Source of the DNA: Amblyornis subalaris
Taxonomy: Eukaryota > Chordata > Aves > Passeriformes > Ptilonorhynchidae
Length of the DNA stretch: 64,000 nucleotides
Direction: 5' to 3'
Assembly (NCBI GenBank): GCA_018881555.1
Contig: JACAXG010000204.1
Coordinates: 186,001 to 250,000, forward strand
In this document: in pieces, positions 34,955-47,055 of the stretch
Layout of the letters: the number at the start of each line of letters is the position of its first letter
Numbering within the stretch: position 1 is the first letter of the stretch
Made by a program: the position numbers and the translations under genes
Notes under the pieces: generated by a model
The model's input: the letters and a program-made list of their open reading frames with translations, nothing else
Database searches by the model: none
What the model was told of the DNA's origin: nothing

Positions 34955-35002
34955 ATTGGGTTCAAAGGGAACATGTCCATTTGGCTCAAAGGGAACATGT
35001 CC
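34955..35002. repeat. 24-bp tandem duplication, two copies
   Basis: Copies at 34955-34978 and 34979-35002 share TCAAAGGGAACATGTCC and differ at only two positions near the left end. Confidence 0.9.
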
Positions 35003-36169
35003 ACTGGATTTTATTTCAGGTCTGAACATCTGTTAAAATCTGTAGTGTTTTTTCTTCAGCCCTAAGATAAACCTGATCTAGAAAGACCATGTTAGTGCTC
35101 ATGGAAATCTTTTCTTTCTAGATGTAGCTAGTTGTGGGACTGATTACAGTCAATGGGTAATCAAAATCTCTTGGTTTATTGTGGAATTTCAGCAGTATGT
35201 GACCCTACTGACAGCTGACACTCTGTTGTCCTTAGAAAGCTATATTTTCAAGCAGCCAGAATGTACCAGCATGCAAATGGATCAGTTAATTCAAAGTGGC
35301 CCAGGATGACCCCATTCCTGCTCTCCACTCTCTGGTTAGACTTAATTCTGGGTGAGAAAAAAGGCTTCAGCAGATCCTCACGTGCAGTGTTTTACATTTG
35401 ATGACACTGCTGAAGGCTGATGTGCTCCATTCCATAGTCAAATGCTGAAAGAATATAAGGGACAGCAAACTTTTGTTCACGTCTGCCCTTTCCATCGTGA
35501 TTGAAATCGATGGAAGTGTGCCCGTCAATAGGAACTGGAAAAGATCCACAGGACATTGTGTTCTAGCACATGTCCTAAGGACAACCATTTAAAATCAAGT
35601 ATTAAGGGAACAAAAGGAAAAAAAAAAAACCCAAAACCACATTGCACATTTTTCATAAAGCATCTGTAACCTAACAATTTACTGACAACGAGGAGAGACT
35701 AGAGCAAAGCTTGTGGAGAGGCTTGGGAGCTTATCTCCTCGAGGTTTTGATATTGGTTCTGTTTCTTGCTACGACAGAAATTTTGATCAATTCTGTAACT
35801 TTGATTCCCTTCTCCTTCACACCTTTCCTTTATTGTCTGCTTAGGCTGTGAAATGCTTTTATTTGCTCACTTCTTGCAGATTGTGCCTTTGGCACTCATG
35901 CATGTCAGGCTGTCAGTGTCACAGGGTTAAGACACCAGTGAAAGTCTGTAGTTATGCCCAGAATTATGTGTACAGGGCAAAAAATCAACTGCAGTGGGTG
36001 GTGGAGGGCCCTCATACTGCAGAGTGATATTTGGAGTTTTTCCAATAACAGGGCAAAAATGGAGGAAGAGGTGGGAGGAGAAGAGTGGAGGAAATAAAAA
36101 ATGTGCTCCTATAAAAAATCCCACCTTTGTAAATACAGCTCAACCTCCTAGGTGAACTTGGGGACACAT

Positions 36170-36720
36170 AGCAATGCCAGTAGCTTTTTCTTAATGTAAA
36201 GGTTGCTTGTCAATGGGGTTTTATATGGCATTAATAATACATTTATATATACGCTCCACAATTAATTGCAAAGCATTTGTGGCACTGAACAGTTAGAATG
36301 CATTATGATAATCACTTCTCGTGCATTGACTTTATTGTAAAGGTTTTGCTGATCACTGTAATTGGCTTGTTATTACACAGGAATATAATAACACCTCTCT
36401 GTATAGTAGTTTATAGCACATCAATAGCAAATGCATTCCCTTTATTGGAAGCAATGTGCATTTTATTAGAATACAGCTGAATAAGTGCAATCTGTGTAGA
36501 CAAATGAAGTTTCTAATGACCTGTCTCACAAAAGAGTCGAAATAACAAGCCATTTATTATGTATTTTTTCCACTGATGAACTTGTAGTTACGGTTACACA
36601 GGCATTCCTTTAAAAAACACACGGCATGTTTTGCTGCTCTTTCAAAGAAACATTTGGGAGAAAAGAAACATATGGGTCATTTTCCTGCCTATATTGAATA
36701 AAGTAAGGGTGACGGATGAT
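36170..36720. promoter_or_regulatory. Candidate conserved noncoding element / enhancer
   Basis: About 550 bases of unique AT-rich sequence with evenly spread homeodomain-type and SOX-type motifs. These include GGCATTAATAATAC near 36228, CACAATTAATTGCAAAGC near 36257, GACTTTATTGTAAAGG near 36328 and CCCTTTATTGG at 36438-36448. It has no repeats or low-complexity runs, unlike its surroundings. This is the stretch I would most expect to align across amniotes, but conservation cannot be seen from one sequence. Confidence 0.45.
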
Positions 36721-37282
36721 CACACCTTAGATATTTCATTTGCTTGTTGAGATTTTCTATGCTTCTTTGTTGTTTGGAAGTGTTTGGTCTGATATTCACA
36801 AAGAATCAAAATGTTCTCACACTGAGTCCAAGTCCAGCTCCTGGAGCAGTGTTGCACTAACAACCCCTGTGCAGTCACCAACACATTAGATGTGAGGGGC
36901 TTGGTGTTGTCCTTACTCCTGTTGTATGGGTTCTTTGCCTTCATTTTAAAAAGAGGCCCGTTTTATAGCTAACAACAAAAAAATCCAAGAAGGTACTCAG
37001 AGTTAATTTCCTGCCTGCCGTCATTACTCCAGGCCTGAATTTCAGATCTTTCTGGGAATTTAGAGTGGCATGCATCTGGCATACACATGTAATTAATGTG
37101 TCTTTGTTTATCTAACTATCCCCAAGTGTGATCAAGTACCTAAACACTTTTGAGACCCTGAATCTGGAAAAATAAGATTGTTGTTTCCAGATCCAGTACA
37201 GTTCATACAGTTATACTGCTGTCCATGGTATAAACTGAGTCCAGTGTCCAGCACATAAAGATGGTGAGCAGTTGTTTTTTGT
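36721..37282. other. Ordinary intronic sequence
   Basis: Nothing supportable. Confidence 0.5.
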
Positions 37283-37425
37283 CATAATCTCAGTTTGTTG
37301 GAGGATGCTGCTTATAATGCCAAGGTTGTGGGTTTGATCCCTGTATGGGCCATTCACTTAAGAGTTAAACTCAAAGATGATCCTCGTAGGTCCTTTCCAA
37401 TTCAGAATATTCTCTGATTACGTGA
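37283..37425 (+). mobile_element. tRNA-Ile-derived SINE with CR1-like tail (TguSINE1-type)
   Basis: The left half follows a tRNA-Ile gene: CTCAGTTTGTTGG (A-box region), GCTTATAATGCCAAGG at the anticodon arm, and GGTTTGATCC at 37331-37340, which is the B box with one change from GGTTCGATCC, then GTATGGGCCA at the acceptor end. The right half (GAGTTAAACTCAAAGATGAT, GGTCCTTTCCAATTCAGAAT, TTCTCTGATTA) copies a CR1-X 3' end, so it would have been mobilised by CR1 machinery. This is the arrangement of the zebra finch TguSINE1 family. It is not a functional tRNA gene. Confidence 0.85.
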
Positions 37426-37429
37426 TATG

Positions 37430-38890
37430 TGCCTGCTTCTTCTCAACTGTCTCTTGTTTATTGTAGACTTGCAAATGCCTTTGACTCTAGAACATTCCAG
37501 GGTCTTTCTGGAAAGTAGGACAAAGGAAATGTCTGGATTATGTCTGGACTACGGGCAGTACTCTCAGCTGTTGGCACACAGACTGGCTCAACCCAGTTTT
37601 GATGCAGACTGAACCCTCTTCTCTGAGTGGGAGTTTCAGTGAGGAGGGTTTTGCCTCATGCCTGCTGAGATCCCAGATTAAAGTATCACAGCTTGCAAGA
37701 AGTTTCAAGACTCCGGAAATACTGGAGGTCAAGAAAACTTTTCTTCCTGACGTACACAGCATTTTCCAATTGCTATATATATTTTGCAGCACGTACACAA
37801 AATCAGCTTTGGAGGCAGAAAATCTCTCTATGTAAATAATTTAGCTGTCTGAGTAAACTGTATCTAGTGCTTTTACCCAGAATCTGGGCCTCTTAGGAGC
37901 CTTAGACTTAGGGACAGAAGAAATTTTAAATAGAAGTACTATGCCACTGTTCTTAGGAATGTTATTTCAGGCAGAATTCACTTTTCCTAGCTTTAGAACC
38001 TAAATATTAAGCATATAGTCAAGGATAGTCATCTAGTCTCCTCCTATGGACGGTGGAGAGAGAGAGGTGCTTCCAAACTATGATTCATGCTATCCTAAGA
38101 CAGATGGGATAAATGGTACTTCAAAGATTCCTTTCTCTCTCTCTTGACTGAATCAGGAATGAACCTATGGCAATTAACTTAGATTTAGATATCTCACTTC
38201 TAGGCACCTAAAGAGAGGTAAGATGAATCGCAACTTTCACCTTTTCAGGCCACAGTTTTCTATCTGTATCATATGAAGGATGATGCTTGACTTTTCTGAA
38301 ACCCTAGGCAAGACTTATGAATAAAAATTGCTATATAAAAACTATGGATTGTAGAAGCTGGGGGTTTGTCCTAAAAAGAAAAGGCATCTTTCTCCATGAA
38401 TGTGCTTGCTTCATAATACCAGGGGAAGAATAGAAGGTGTTGCATCCCAATCAGCCTGAGCAATAGAGATAATCTGATCAATTTTAATTCCTCTTTAAAG
38501 TCAATTTCCATTTTCATTTTTGTATTGGTTTCATATGTGTATTTTGATTTGCTACCACTCGCATTCTCAGGACCGAAAGTGAACCAAAAAAAACCCAAAA
38601 ACCTCAAAATTAGAAGTAGTGTGTAACGTCAATGTCTTTAAAATGTGTTTTCATAATTAAGAAAAATATTTTTATCTTTAAAACCAGCTTGCTTTGGAAT
38701 CTGGTATAGAAAATGAATATGGCCCCTTGTAATATCATTTGTAGAGAGGTAATTTTCAAGGCAGCACTGCACTGAAACATTTTCCCCCAGGGAGGATAAA
38801 CAGTTGGCTTCAATTAGTGAGGGACTGTTTCCTTTCTTTTCAATTTTAAGGACAGTCTTGCAGCCTGATCCTGCACAGAGGAAGAGAAAG
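37430..38890. other. Ordinary intronic sequence
   Basis: Nothing supportable; the exon-like CAG/GACCGAAAG at 38571 is rejected because it runs into TGA. Confidence 0.5.
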
Positions 38891-38894
38891 CTCT

Positions 38895-39160
38895 ACACAG
38901 GGCAATAGACTGCAGTTTGGAAGACTGAGGCTTAAATTCTTTCCTTGCCACAGATATTCTTCTCGACCTTGAGGAGGTTACTTAGGATCAGGCTATTATT
39001 TTCACTCCATTTCTATCTGGTGACTATTATTACCTTTGACTGTCTGAATATACACGTAAAATTGGCCGAACATCTTGCTCTGACTCCAGTTTCCTTCTAT
39101 AAAATAATATTGGTGCTGCAAGGATACATGCATTAAAGATTATTAGGTGCTCAGGTTCTC
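38895..39160 (+). repeat. MIR-type SINE relic, sense
   Basis: GAGGCTTAAATTCTTTCCTTG, CCACAGATATTC, ACCTTGAGGAGGTTACTTAG, CTCCAGTTTCCTTCTATAAA, ATAATATTGGTGCTGCAAGG and TGCATTAAAGATTATTAGGTG follow MIR order: cctgccacttac, accttgggcaagttacttaa, ctcagtttcctcatctgtaaa, aataatagt, then the tail. Diverged but continuous over about 260 bases. Confidence 0.65.
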
Positions 39161-41950
39161 TAATCATTAGTTCCACAGAAATAACTTGGTTAGATAAATA
39201 GAGGTGTTCAAAAGTGTCAAATGTGTTTCACTGCTCAAATCTCACATCAAGTCAATGGGCCTTGGGTGTCTAAGTATTCCCTTTGAAAATCTCCCCAAAT
39301 AATGATGTTCTTCCAAACAGTTGGAGCCAGCTTTGTGGGGCTGATTCCTCACACTTTTACAATGGAATCAGCTCGATCTTGTTCCTGTAGGAGAAGCTGC
39401 CTCTAGATGCTTGTGGAAAGTGGGCACAGGTTTGTTTCATAAAACAAGTTGAGACTGCCCAATGGACAGACTAGAAGAGTGTTAAAAATAAGATAAAATA
39501 ACTTAAATATGTTAGGACTGGCCTTAGTGAGGGGATGCTTTCTTGTAGCATCAAGCCTGGGATGCAGGAATTCATAGCTGGTAAAATACTTCCTGCCCAT
39601 GAACTGTCACATGAATGGTAATTAATTCCCCAAAATCTTTATTTTATCCATCTCTTGAGCCACTGATGAATGGCCAGATGCATTGATCATAAACCACAAG
39701 GTACTAACACTTCCAAGCAGACATCCAATTAGTGTGAAATTATATTGCCACAATGTAAGGTACATTGGATGAGTGGCTTTCTCAGACTTTTTTTTCTCCA
39801 AATGATTCTGACTATTATTATTACGAATGGCTAATGAAAAAGAGATGTGGAAGAGTGGGCCAGAACCACAGGCAAGCGGAATGAAGATACTATGAGTTTA
39901 ATGACTGTAGAGATTGGACTAAACTAACACAGTCTCTCCACTCCCTAGGTCAGAAATCTAATAATTTACCATAGTCCTTGCTGCAGTGCCTGGAAGACCA
40001 GCTATGAACCATCACACCAGATTCATTGTACAACACAGAACAGACAGAGGCCATCTTTTCCTTAAAAGATTACTCTCTAAAGATAAGACCAGATGCAGTG
40101 TCTGGATACAGAGCTGTCATAGTGTCTTCCCAGGTATGACAAAAAGCATTGTGCTGGGTTGCACAGTTGGGAGTGAAATTAGTAGTTCAGGTTGCAGAGT
40201 TAGAGTCTACCTGGGGCAAGAAAACATTAGGATGGCCTTCAAGCAAAGCTTCTTTTGTTAACATGTCTTCTGATACGAAGCAAGTGACATCCTGAATAAC
40301 ACAAGAGCTTAAGCCAATAGCATGGCCTCCTTCTTGACAAGGACCATTCTCCTGCAGACTCACACCACATGGCTGGCAAATTTGATCACACCTAAGGCCA
40401 AACAGCTGCCTTTGGTGTACAATTTTGGTAGTGGAAAAGAAACTGAGACTTAGCAGATGCCTGAGGGACACTGACAGGGAGCCTCCTATGTCACCATGCC
40501 ACTCACTACAGTGGAGGCAGGTCTGTGGGTATTGTGCTAAAAATAAGGGTGCAAGGATATAGATGTCCCTAAATACCAACTGTATCTTTGCAGAGAGCTC
40601 TTCAAAGGGACCAAGGCCACCTAAAACAAAACAGAGGTCAAGAACCATGTCTCACACCAGAAATTCAAATCCAGATGCAAGTATATTCCCCAGTGTCTGC
40701 AATGAGCTGAATTTATCCCTGTCTCTCCTTGATCTCAGTGTGTGATCCCGCACTCTTCCCTGGTATTACAGGCAATGGGGTTTTTATTACAGCCTCTAAT
40801 GTTCCCTTTTTGAAGTTTGGACTTTGAGAGGAAAGGCCAAAACGCTGGAGCACTAGCCATTCTTCCGGTGTTTCTGTCTAGATTAAAAGGAAATGAGTAG
40901 GGTTTAGATCCAGACAGAATCGTTAGATCTCATTTAACCTCTTGCATAAACTGACTGTGAAATTTCACCCAGATGGTCTGTGCTGAGACTTCTGGCTTGT
41001 ATTTGACTGAAGAATAAAGAAATTTAGCCAGAGAATGACTCTTTTGAGGCTTCAGTACAACTTTGACATCAAACAGGTTGGAATTGTGGAGATGAATCAT
41101 CTAAAGAGCTTTTAATAATTTTGCAAATCAGTTCCATTAGTAAGGATACATTTTGGTGATCAATTATGCATAACAAGAAGAGACAGTAGGATTTATTTTT
41201 CAATCAAATACCTAAATACATATGCCTACCCCAGTTTCCTGCACAAAAAAAACCAAGGGGCAGTCTTTTCCTGAGGGAAAATTTTCAAGTTTTTCTAAAT
41301 AGACCCTTGAAAAGACACAACAGGGTAATTCTCCTAAAACTAAATGGGTAGAAATATTCATGTCCATGGACAATGTTCATTAAGAACAATAAAAGGGAAG
41401 TCTCCTGGAAAGCAGATATTTCCATGCAGAGGAAGCAATCTGCATGACTCCTCGTATGTGGTCCCAGTGCTGTCATTTCCTTCTTGCCACATTTCCATAC
41501 CAACACAAATGTTTCTTCTTCTTCTTGAGTTTCTGGCTTGCTAGTCTGACCATGTGCCAAAGAGGTGAGATATATCCAGAGCTTTTCAGAAAGTTATGCT
41601 GTCCCCAACTCAAAGAAATAACTCATCTGCCTTAGCCAGTGACCACAGAAATGGTTGTTACTGCATGTCAACAGACACTGTGGAGCGACAGAATTTCCAT
41701 GGGCAAATAATCAGGAGACAGAAATCCTCCATTTCGCAGACATTAGTAACATGCTGACCTTTAACAGCATCACAAGCTTTCACTCTCTCTTTAAAGTATT
41801 ATATCCATCCTTAGGGAGAAAAACTTGTAGGTAAGGATTGAAATCAGCAGTGGATCATAATGCTGGCTGTGCTATTCAATTGCCCTGTTGTATTTAGGAT
41901 CCATTTATTTCTAGCTTTTTTTTTTTTTTTTTCCTGTCTTGAATCTAAAA
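39161..41950. other. Ordinary intronic sequence
   Basis: A poly(T) tract lies at about 41917-41932. The 153-codon minus frame at 40187-40648 has no recognisable domain. Nothing else supported. Confidence 0.5.
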
Positions 41951-41959
41951 AAAGAAGTG

Positions 41960-42200
41960 ACCAGGCTGGCAGTGACATGTGATTAATAGATTGCACCTTT
42001 AGAAAAAGTTAACAGAAGGAGATTAGCATTGCAGCCTATTATTTATTAATTAAATGCAGACACCCTATTTATACCAATGCTGATGACATTAGTTCACGTC
42101 CATGCTTTGGGACTGCATTATCCATCCGGTCTCCTAGCATAGTAATGATTGTTATTAAGCTGGTGGATGTTGCTGGGCTCCTTCTGTCACTTGCTTCTGT
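41960..42200. promoter_or_regulatory. Candidate conserved noncoding element
   Basis: Unique sequence with GTGATTAATAGATTGCACC (41980-41998), a TTATTTATTAATTAAATGCA cluster at 42039-42058, GCATTATCCATCCGG and AATGATTGTTATTAAGC. Motif make-up resembles homeobox-rich enhancers. Inference. Confidence 0.35.
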
Positions 42201-44339
42201 TATCAGCAGGAAAGGACAGCCAAGAAGTTAAAGATCCAACCTGAACATTTTGTTCGAGTGTCTGCTCTGTCTCTAACAGCCTGAGTTACCTTGGCCATAT
42301 CTCTGGGCTCCTTTGGGACATCTCTGCTTGCTTTTTACATCTGTACCTCCCTGTAGCTCAAGGTGCAGGGAAGATTAAGCATGCAAGGCAGTATGCTGTG
42401 TGAGACCTTTCCCATTGCCTACAGGAGAAAGAATTACATTAGTGGGCATATATGTACCTGCTGCTGCTATTTCAGTCAGCAGAATGGGAAAGACTTATCA
42501 TAAGTGGTGTTATTTAGCACTGCCAGGGTAGAATATTATATTTCACATGACTTTTGTTAGATAAGCTTGTCCTCCTGCCTACAAAGTTTCCAAAGGAAAG
42601 TTGTGAAGCCAATCCAACCCTGACGTTTCCATTATTCCTAGCAACTGTTTGCAAGATCCTGCCATTAAATGCAGGAAAAACAACAAATGGGTTGCAGGAC
42701 GCTTTCTGGTGTCGCCTCAGGGGGATGCCATGGGCTCCTCTATCACACATGACAATGCTTGGGACAAGCAGAGTACTATGAAACTGCCCTCTCCTGCACC
42801 TTGAAAAAGAGAAAACCATGGTGGTGCAGGACATACTTCTGCTGGTTTTATAACAGGAAATAGCTTTTTACCAGCTCCAGGCAGATCATAAATAAATGCA
42901 TGGCCTTTAGTTGGACTCATTGTGGTTGCATGAGCCAGCAGAGCTAACAGACCATATATGTTTTGCCTTCAGAGTAAAGATGAGAATCCAGGCAAGTCTT
43001 TGCATTCACCAGTGGGTATCCTTGAAAAATTGGAGTTTGGGTATCCATAATCCAAATGATCAGTTACTCCTGCAGAAGCATGTCATAAATGCTTGGATTT
43101 GGTAGGGTTTCTTGACAAGTTGTGATGTGCACTCTCTCTTGTGACTCTGTCTGGTTCTTTTTCTACATATCAGAGGATAAGTAAAATGCATGAACTAGTC
43201 TGCTAACAGTGTCTTCTGCATGTAAGCAGCTGCTTTCATTCTCAGCAGGATATTCTGCAACCAGGGCAGGCAGTCTGGTCGTGAATGGGGGTAAGGTTTT
43301 CTCTCTACTCTGGAAAAATTCCTAAGTCTACAGAGGTACAAAGATGAGTTTTCAAACCAGTATGTAAAAATTATTTAGGATTTGGCTCAAAGTCCACTCA
43401 GAGACTTCTGGAGTTTGAGTAGTCTTTGGACCAACACCTCCATGGAAGTATTCTTCCAGAACAGTCTGAGGATCTGAGCCCTAAGCATCCTCTCACCATC
43501 ATTTTGGTGTTTGCTTATTTGAATTTTCGTCAGCTATCATGTTCCCTCACTGAAAGCTGAGCACGGTAACAGCCAATAATTAAAAGCGAATATTGAAGAG
43601 TCTTTCAGCATTATCTGCACCATGATACAATCTGAACACATGCAAAAGACATTCAAAAGATGAATGAAGAGAGTGAATGGGCTGATTTATCCTGGACTGT
43701 TTCTCACGGTGTGAAGTCTGCCTTTCACAGCCTGGTGAAGTGCAGAGACAGTTAGTGGATTTGCTACCAGGAAGGGCACACATTCATTTCCCTTCCTGCA
43801 AATATATTTAGAGCTGAAATTGAGCATAGGAAAAGTTAGAGCCAAAAAAGCAACCACTGAGAATGCAAACTATCATTTATTTTGGCAAGTTGGTGTTAAA
43901 AAGAATAAGTTGAGGGTAGTAGAAACTGGCATAGAAATTTTGCAGAAGGGTTTCTCCCTGTGTGTGTGTGCGCTTCCAACTGGTTGGTTTTTTCTTCTTC
44001 TCTTCATTCTGTCCTGCATTTCTTGTAGCTTTCCACAGTTAGACATTGCTTCCTATGGACATATCTTAAATACTATATCAATTATGAACACACCCGTTCC
44101 TAACCCTAGAAAAACACCAGAGTTGGATGCAAAGTGAAACTGCAGTTCCTTCCCATCCCCGCGGCTGTAGCAGTAGCATATAGCACCTCATCTTTATCCA
44201 GAAAGTGAGGAAGGGCAGAAAGATGGCTTTAAAATGGATGCTGTTCTGCTGGATGATGCAGATAATATTAGCCCTTCTGCATCTCTGTCAGTGGCTCTCA
44301 AAGCCTCCTTCAGATGTAATCAGCCTCTTCACCTTGCTC
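42201..44339. other. Ordinary intronic sequence
   Basis: Short GT run at 43961-43971; nothing else supported. Confidence 0.5.
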
Positions 44340-44452
44340 AGTGTAAGAATAAGGAAACTGAGGAACTGTGACTAATGTGTTTGGGGAACAGCGCATCACT
44401 ACACAGCTTGGAGCTGAAGTCACGTCTTCTAAATCCTGTTCAGTGCCCTACT
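44340..44452 (-). repeat. MIR-type SINE relic, antisense
   Basis: AATAAGGAAACTGAGGAACT, ACACAGCTTGGAGCTGAAGT and TCTTCTAAATCCTGTTCAGT plus GCCCT match the reverse complement of the MIR core and 5' part (gaggaaactgag, cacacagctagtaagtggcagagctg, ccagtgccc). Confidence 0.65.
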
Positions 44453-47008
44453 TAAATTTGGTCTTCTTCATTCATTTTGTCCTCCTTCCTCCCCTCAGCT
44501 TTGCCTGAGTCTTCTGACTTTTATAAATGTGCTAAAAAGTGAATCAGAGGGCACAGGAGTGCATAGAGGTGGGGAGTTTGCAGGGGAGTTCCCCATGGGC
44601 CCATCCTGTCAGCACCTTAGCACCCACCCTTGTGCATCTTCCCTGTGGATGGGGAACATCTTGGGGCTGGCATTGCAGGAAGCAAAAGAAAAGGTGGTGC
44701 CCCATTCCTGACCTCCCTGCATCCTCTGTGCTGTAGGAATTCATCATCGCTCTCCTGTCAGTTATATTATCTCCCGCATGCAGCCGTGCAAACATGCAGT
44801 ATAACACGTACAAATATCTGGTCACAAAAGGCTCAGCAACAGCTCTGACCAAATAAAATCCCCGAAACAGACAGTGAGCTTGGATATTGTCCTTTTAAAT
44901 CTCCTTAGGAGGTTCGATTTTTTTTTCCCCCTTTTTATGTAAATCTGTTCTACCTACACCACCCAAATGCCAGGAAATCTTAGAACAGTAAATATCCCTG
45001 CAGCACAAACAAAAATTGTGCTTCAGAGAAATCGTTCGGCTTCTCAAAGCCACGGTCTTGCCCTTTAAAATGAAGGACATGCTCCTGAAATTCTCTCCTT
45101 CCTTTCCAGACCTTTGTTTTCAGCACGTTTGCAGCTGAACCACCTTTTCCAGTGATGGTATCATAGCTTCTCAAGTTCAGCAAGGACGCTCAGCCCAGGG
45201 AGACACTAAAGTGATGTCTGAAAACTTCAGCAGGTGTTTTGCCATTGAGTTGATATTAAAGCAACATCTTCAGAAGGCAATATGAAGCAATTTGCTGTAA
45301 GTTATCCAGGCTATTGGCTAGGACCAATAAACCCCCTGCTCCCTCTTGCCAAAGGAAGTCAGACTTGTACAGCCAAGCTGTTTGAGTGTGCGTGTCTGGG
45401 CCCATCTATCAGTCAATCTGTCAAGGGTTCCTCCTCCAAGCTTCGAAACCACTGGGTAATTTAACCTATTGTTGACGGGGTGGAAGAGGTCCCAAAGCTA
45501 CTGTGCTCCTATAAATTTCATGAAAATAGTCAGCCAAGCAGAGCAGAGAGTTCTCATTAGTGTTCATAAGCCCCTCTTTTATTAGACATCAATGAACTCA
45601 CGGGGGTAGGGACACTGGAAGAGGGTTTACACATTTGGCTGCCCATGAAGCAACTTGTTTCAGTGTGTGCGCTCTGATACCCTGTCAAGAGGCTTCCTGT
45701 AGTAACAGCTTCTTGGTTTTAACAGGATGTCAGACAGATTTCTTAGCTCCTTTCTGCTGATTTCAACAATGCTTCACACGGCAGAAAAGTCAGCCTGCTG
45801 TTTGCGTTTCCCTTCCCTCCTCAGCCAAAGCCACTGGGGAGACTTCCTGCACAATGTTTAACAAGTAGCACAACATCAGAGGTGGCTGCTTTTCAGTGAG
45901 GAGCACCTGAAGGAAACAAGAAAAACAGTGCAGTCTTTCGGAATGCTTCCATCTACCATCGTAAAAAGTAGTATTCAAACATACACTGCTATCTCCTACT
46001 CAATTACATCTTCAGGTTGTCTAAACAGACTTCAGGATTAAGTAAGTTGTGTGAACAAATCTTAATTTCATTTAGCATTGTCCAAACTGTATCAATGCCT
46101 CTTCCAAACCCTTTTGCACTAGTAGTGTTGATTTTTTTTTTCTGTTTGTTCTGTGAAATAAAGAAATCTGAGCTGGTACTCAAAGCTTCTAGGTTTAAAA
46201 CAGGAAAGCACACTCTGAAGCAGAGCTCCAAAGCTCCAGGTGTGTGGCAGTGTATGTAGCAACAGGAGAGATGGTTCTCTAGCTTTAGTTCTGAAATCTC
46301 TGTGCTTTCCTGGATGGATGTCAAATCTCTGGCCATTACCCAAGCATGCCTGTGGACAGAGGTATGTGGATGGAGGTATTCACAGTATACAGTGTAATGT
46401 ACTACAGACAATCTATGCATAGGTCTTTGTCTCTAACAAAGATTTTTGATGTAGTTTTGATATAATTTGGCTAAAAAGTGCAAGGAATAAATGACATTAA
46501 AAAAGAAAAAACATATATATACATAAAACTTTTTTTTCAAGAACAGCATTGAATGACAACTGGAATATACCTCCAGCTGGTACCAATCATATGGAAACCT
46601 ATGTTTCAAAGAAAGACAACTTAAAATTAACATCATGTCAGAGTTACTGCTTTTCATGAGCACCAGAAAATGCTCTGTCCCATTATTTCTGTAGATCAAG
46701 ATTTTTTTACGTGTGTACTTACATTATTTGTTCTCATTGTAGCATTCTGGATAAAAGAAAAGTCAGTTTAATTCCTCCTTTCAAAGAAAATCACACTAAT
46801 TTGAATATGTGGATTGCACATAACTAGGTACTCTGTGGGCTGTGTGTGCATATGCATTGTTCAGGTCCTAAGTCTTTTTAGAATTTTTTAAAAGTCAGTG
46901 GCAATTTTACAGAAAAATTATTGGGTTTATTTTCAATTTGTCAAAGTATTTGATTTTTTTTCTTAGACTTCATTTCTATATTCTTTTTTGTTGGAATTAC
47001 AATGTCTG

Positions 47009-47009
<1 letters not shown>
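44453..47009. other. Ordinary intronic sequence
   Basis: T-rich runs at 44919-44926 and 46132-46140. No supportable gene. Confidence 0.5.

Positions 47010-47055
<46 letters not shown>
47010..47055 (+). repeat. (TTTC)n microsatellite
   Basis: About eleven uninterrupted copies of the TTTC unit. The purine/pyrimidine mirror composition could form triplex DNA. Confidence 0.92.

Larger units (their letters stand above)
30690..36170. other. Ordinary intronic sequence
   Basis: Contains the duplicated pair at 32.13 and 32.98 kb and a 24-bp tandem duplication at 34.96 kb, listed separately, and a short possible MIR antisense match near 33920-34000 (CAGGGACTTGCAAAGGTCAC). The 146-codon minus frame at 30710-31150 is not recognisable. 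Nothing else supported. Confidence 0.5.

Noticed and set aside
37283..37355. tRNA-Ile gene.
   Set aside because: Stems are degraded, the B box is mutated and a CR1-like tail is attached, so it is a SINE.
38569..38585. CAG followed by GACCGAAAG, like the start of the CELF RRM2 exon (DRK).
   Set aside because: The next codon is TGA and no KLFVGM coding sequence follows.
40187..40648. 153-codon minus-strand frame.
   Set aside because: Composition is like random intron and no family is recognised.
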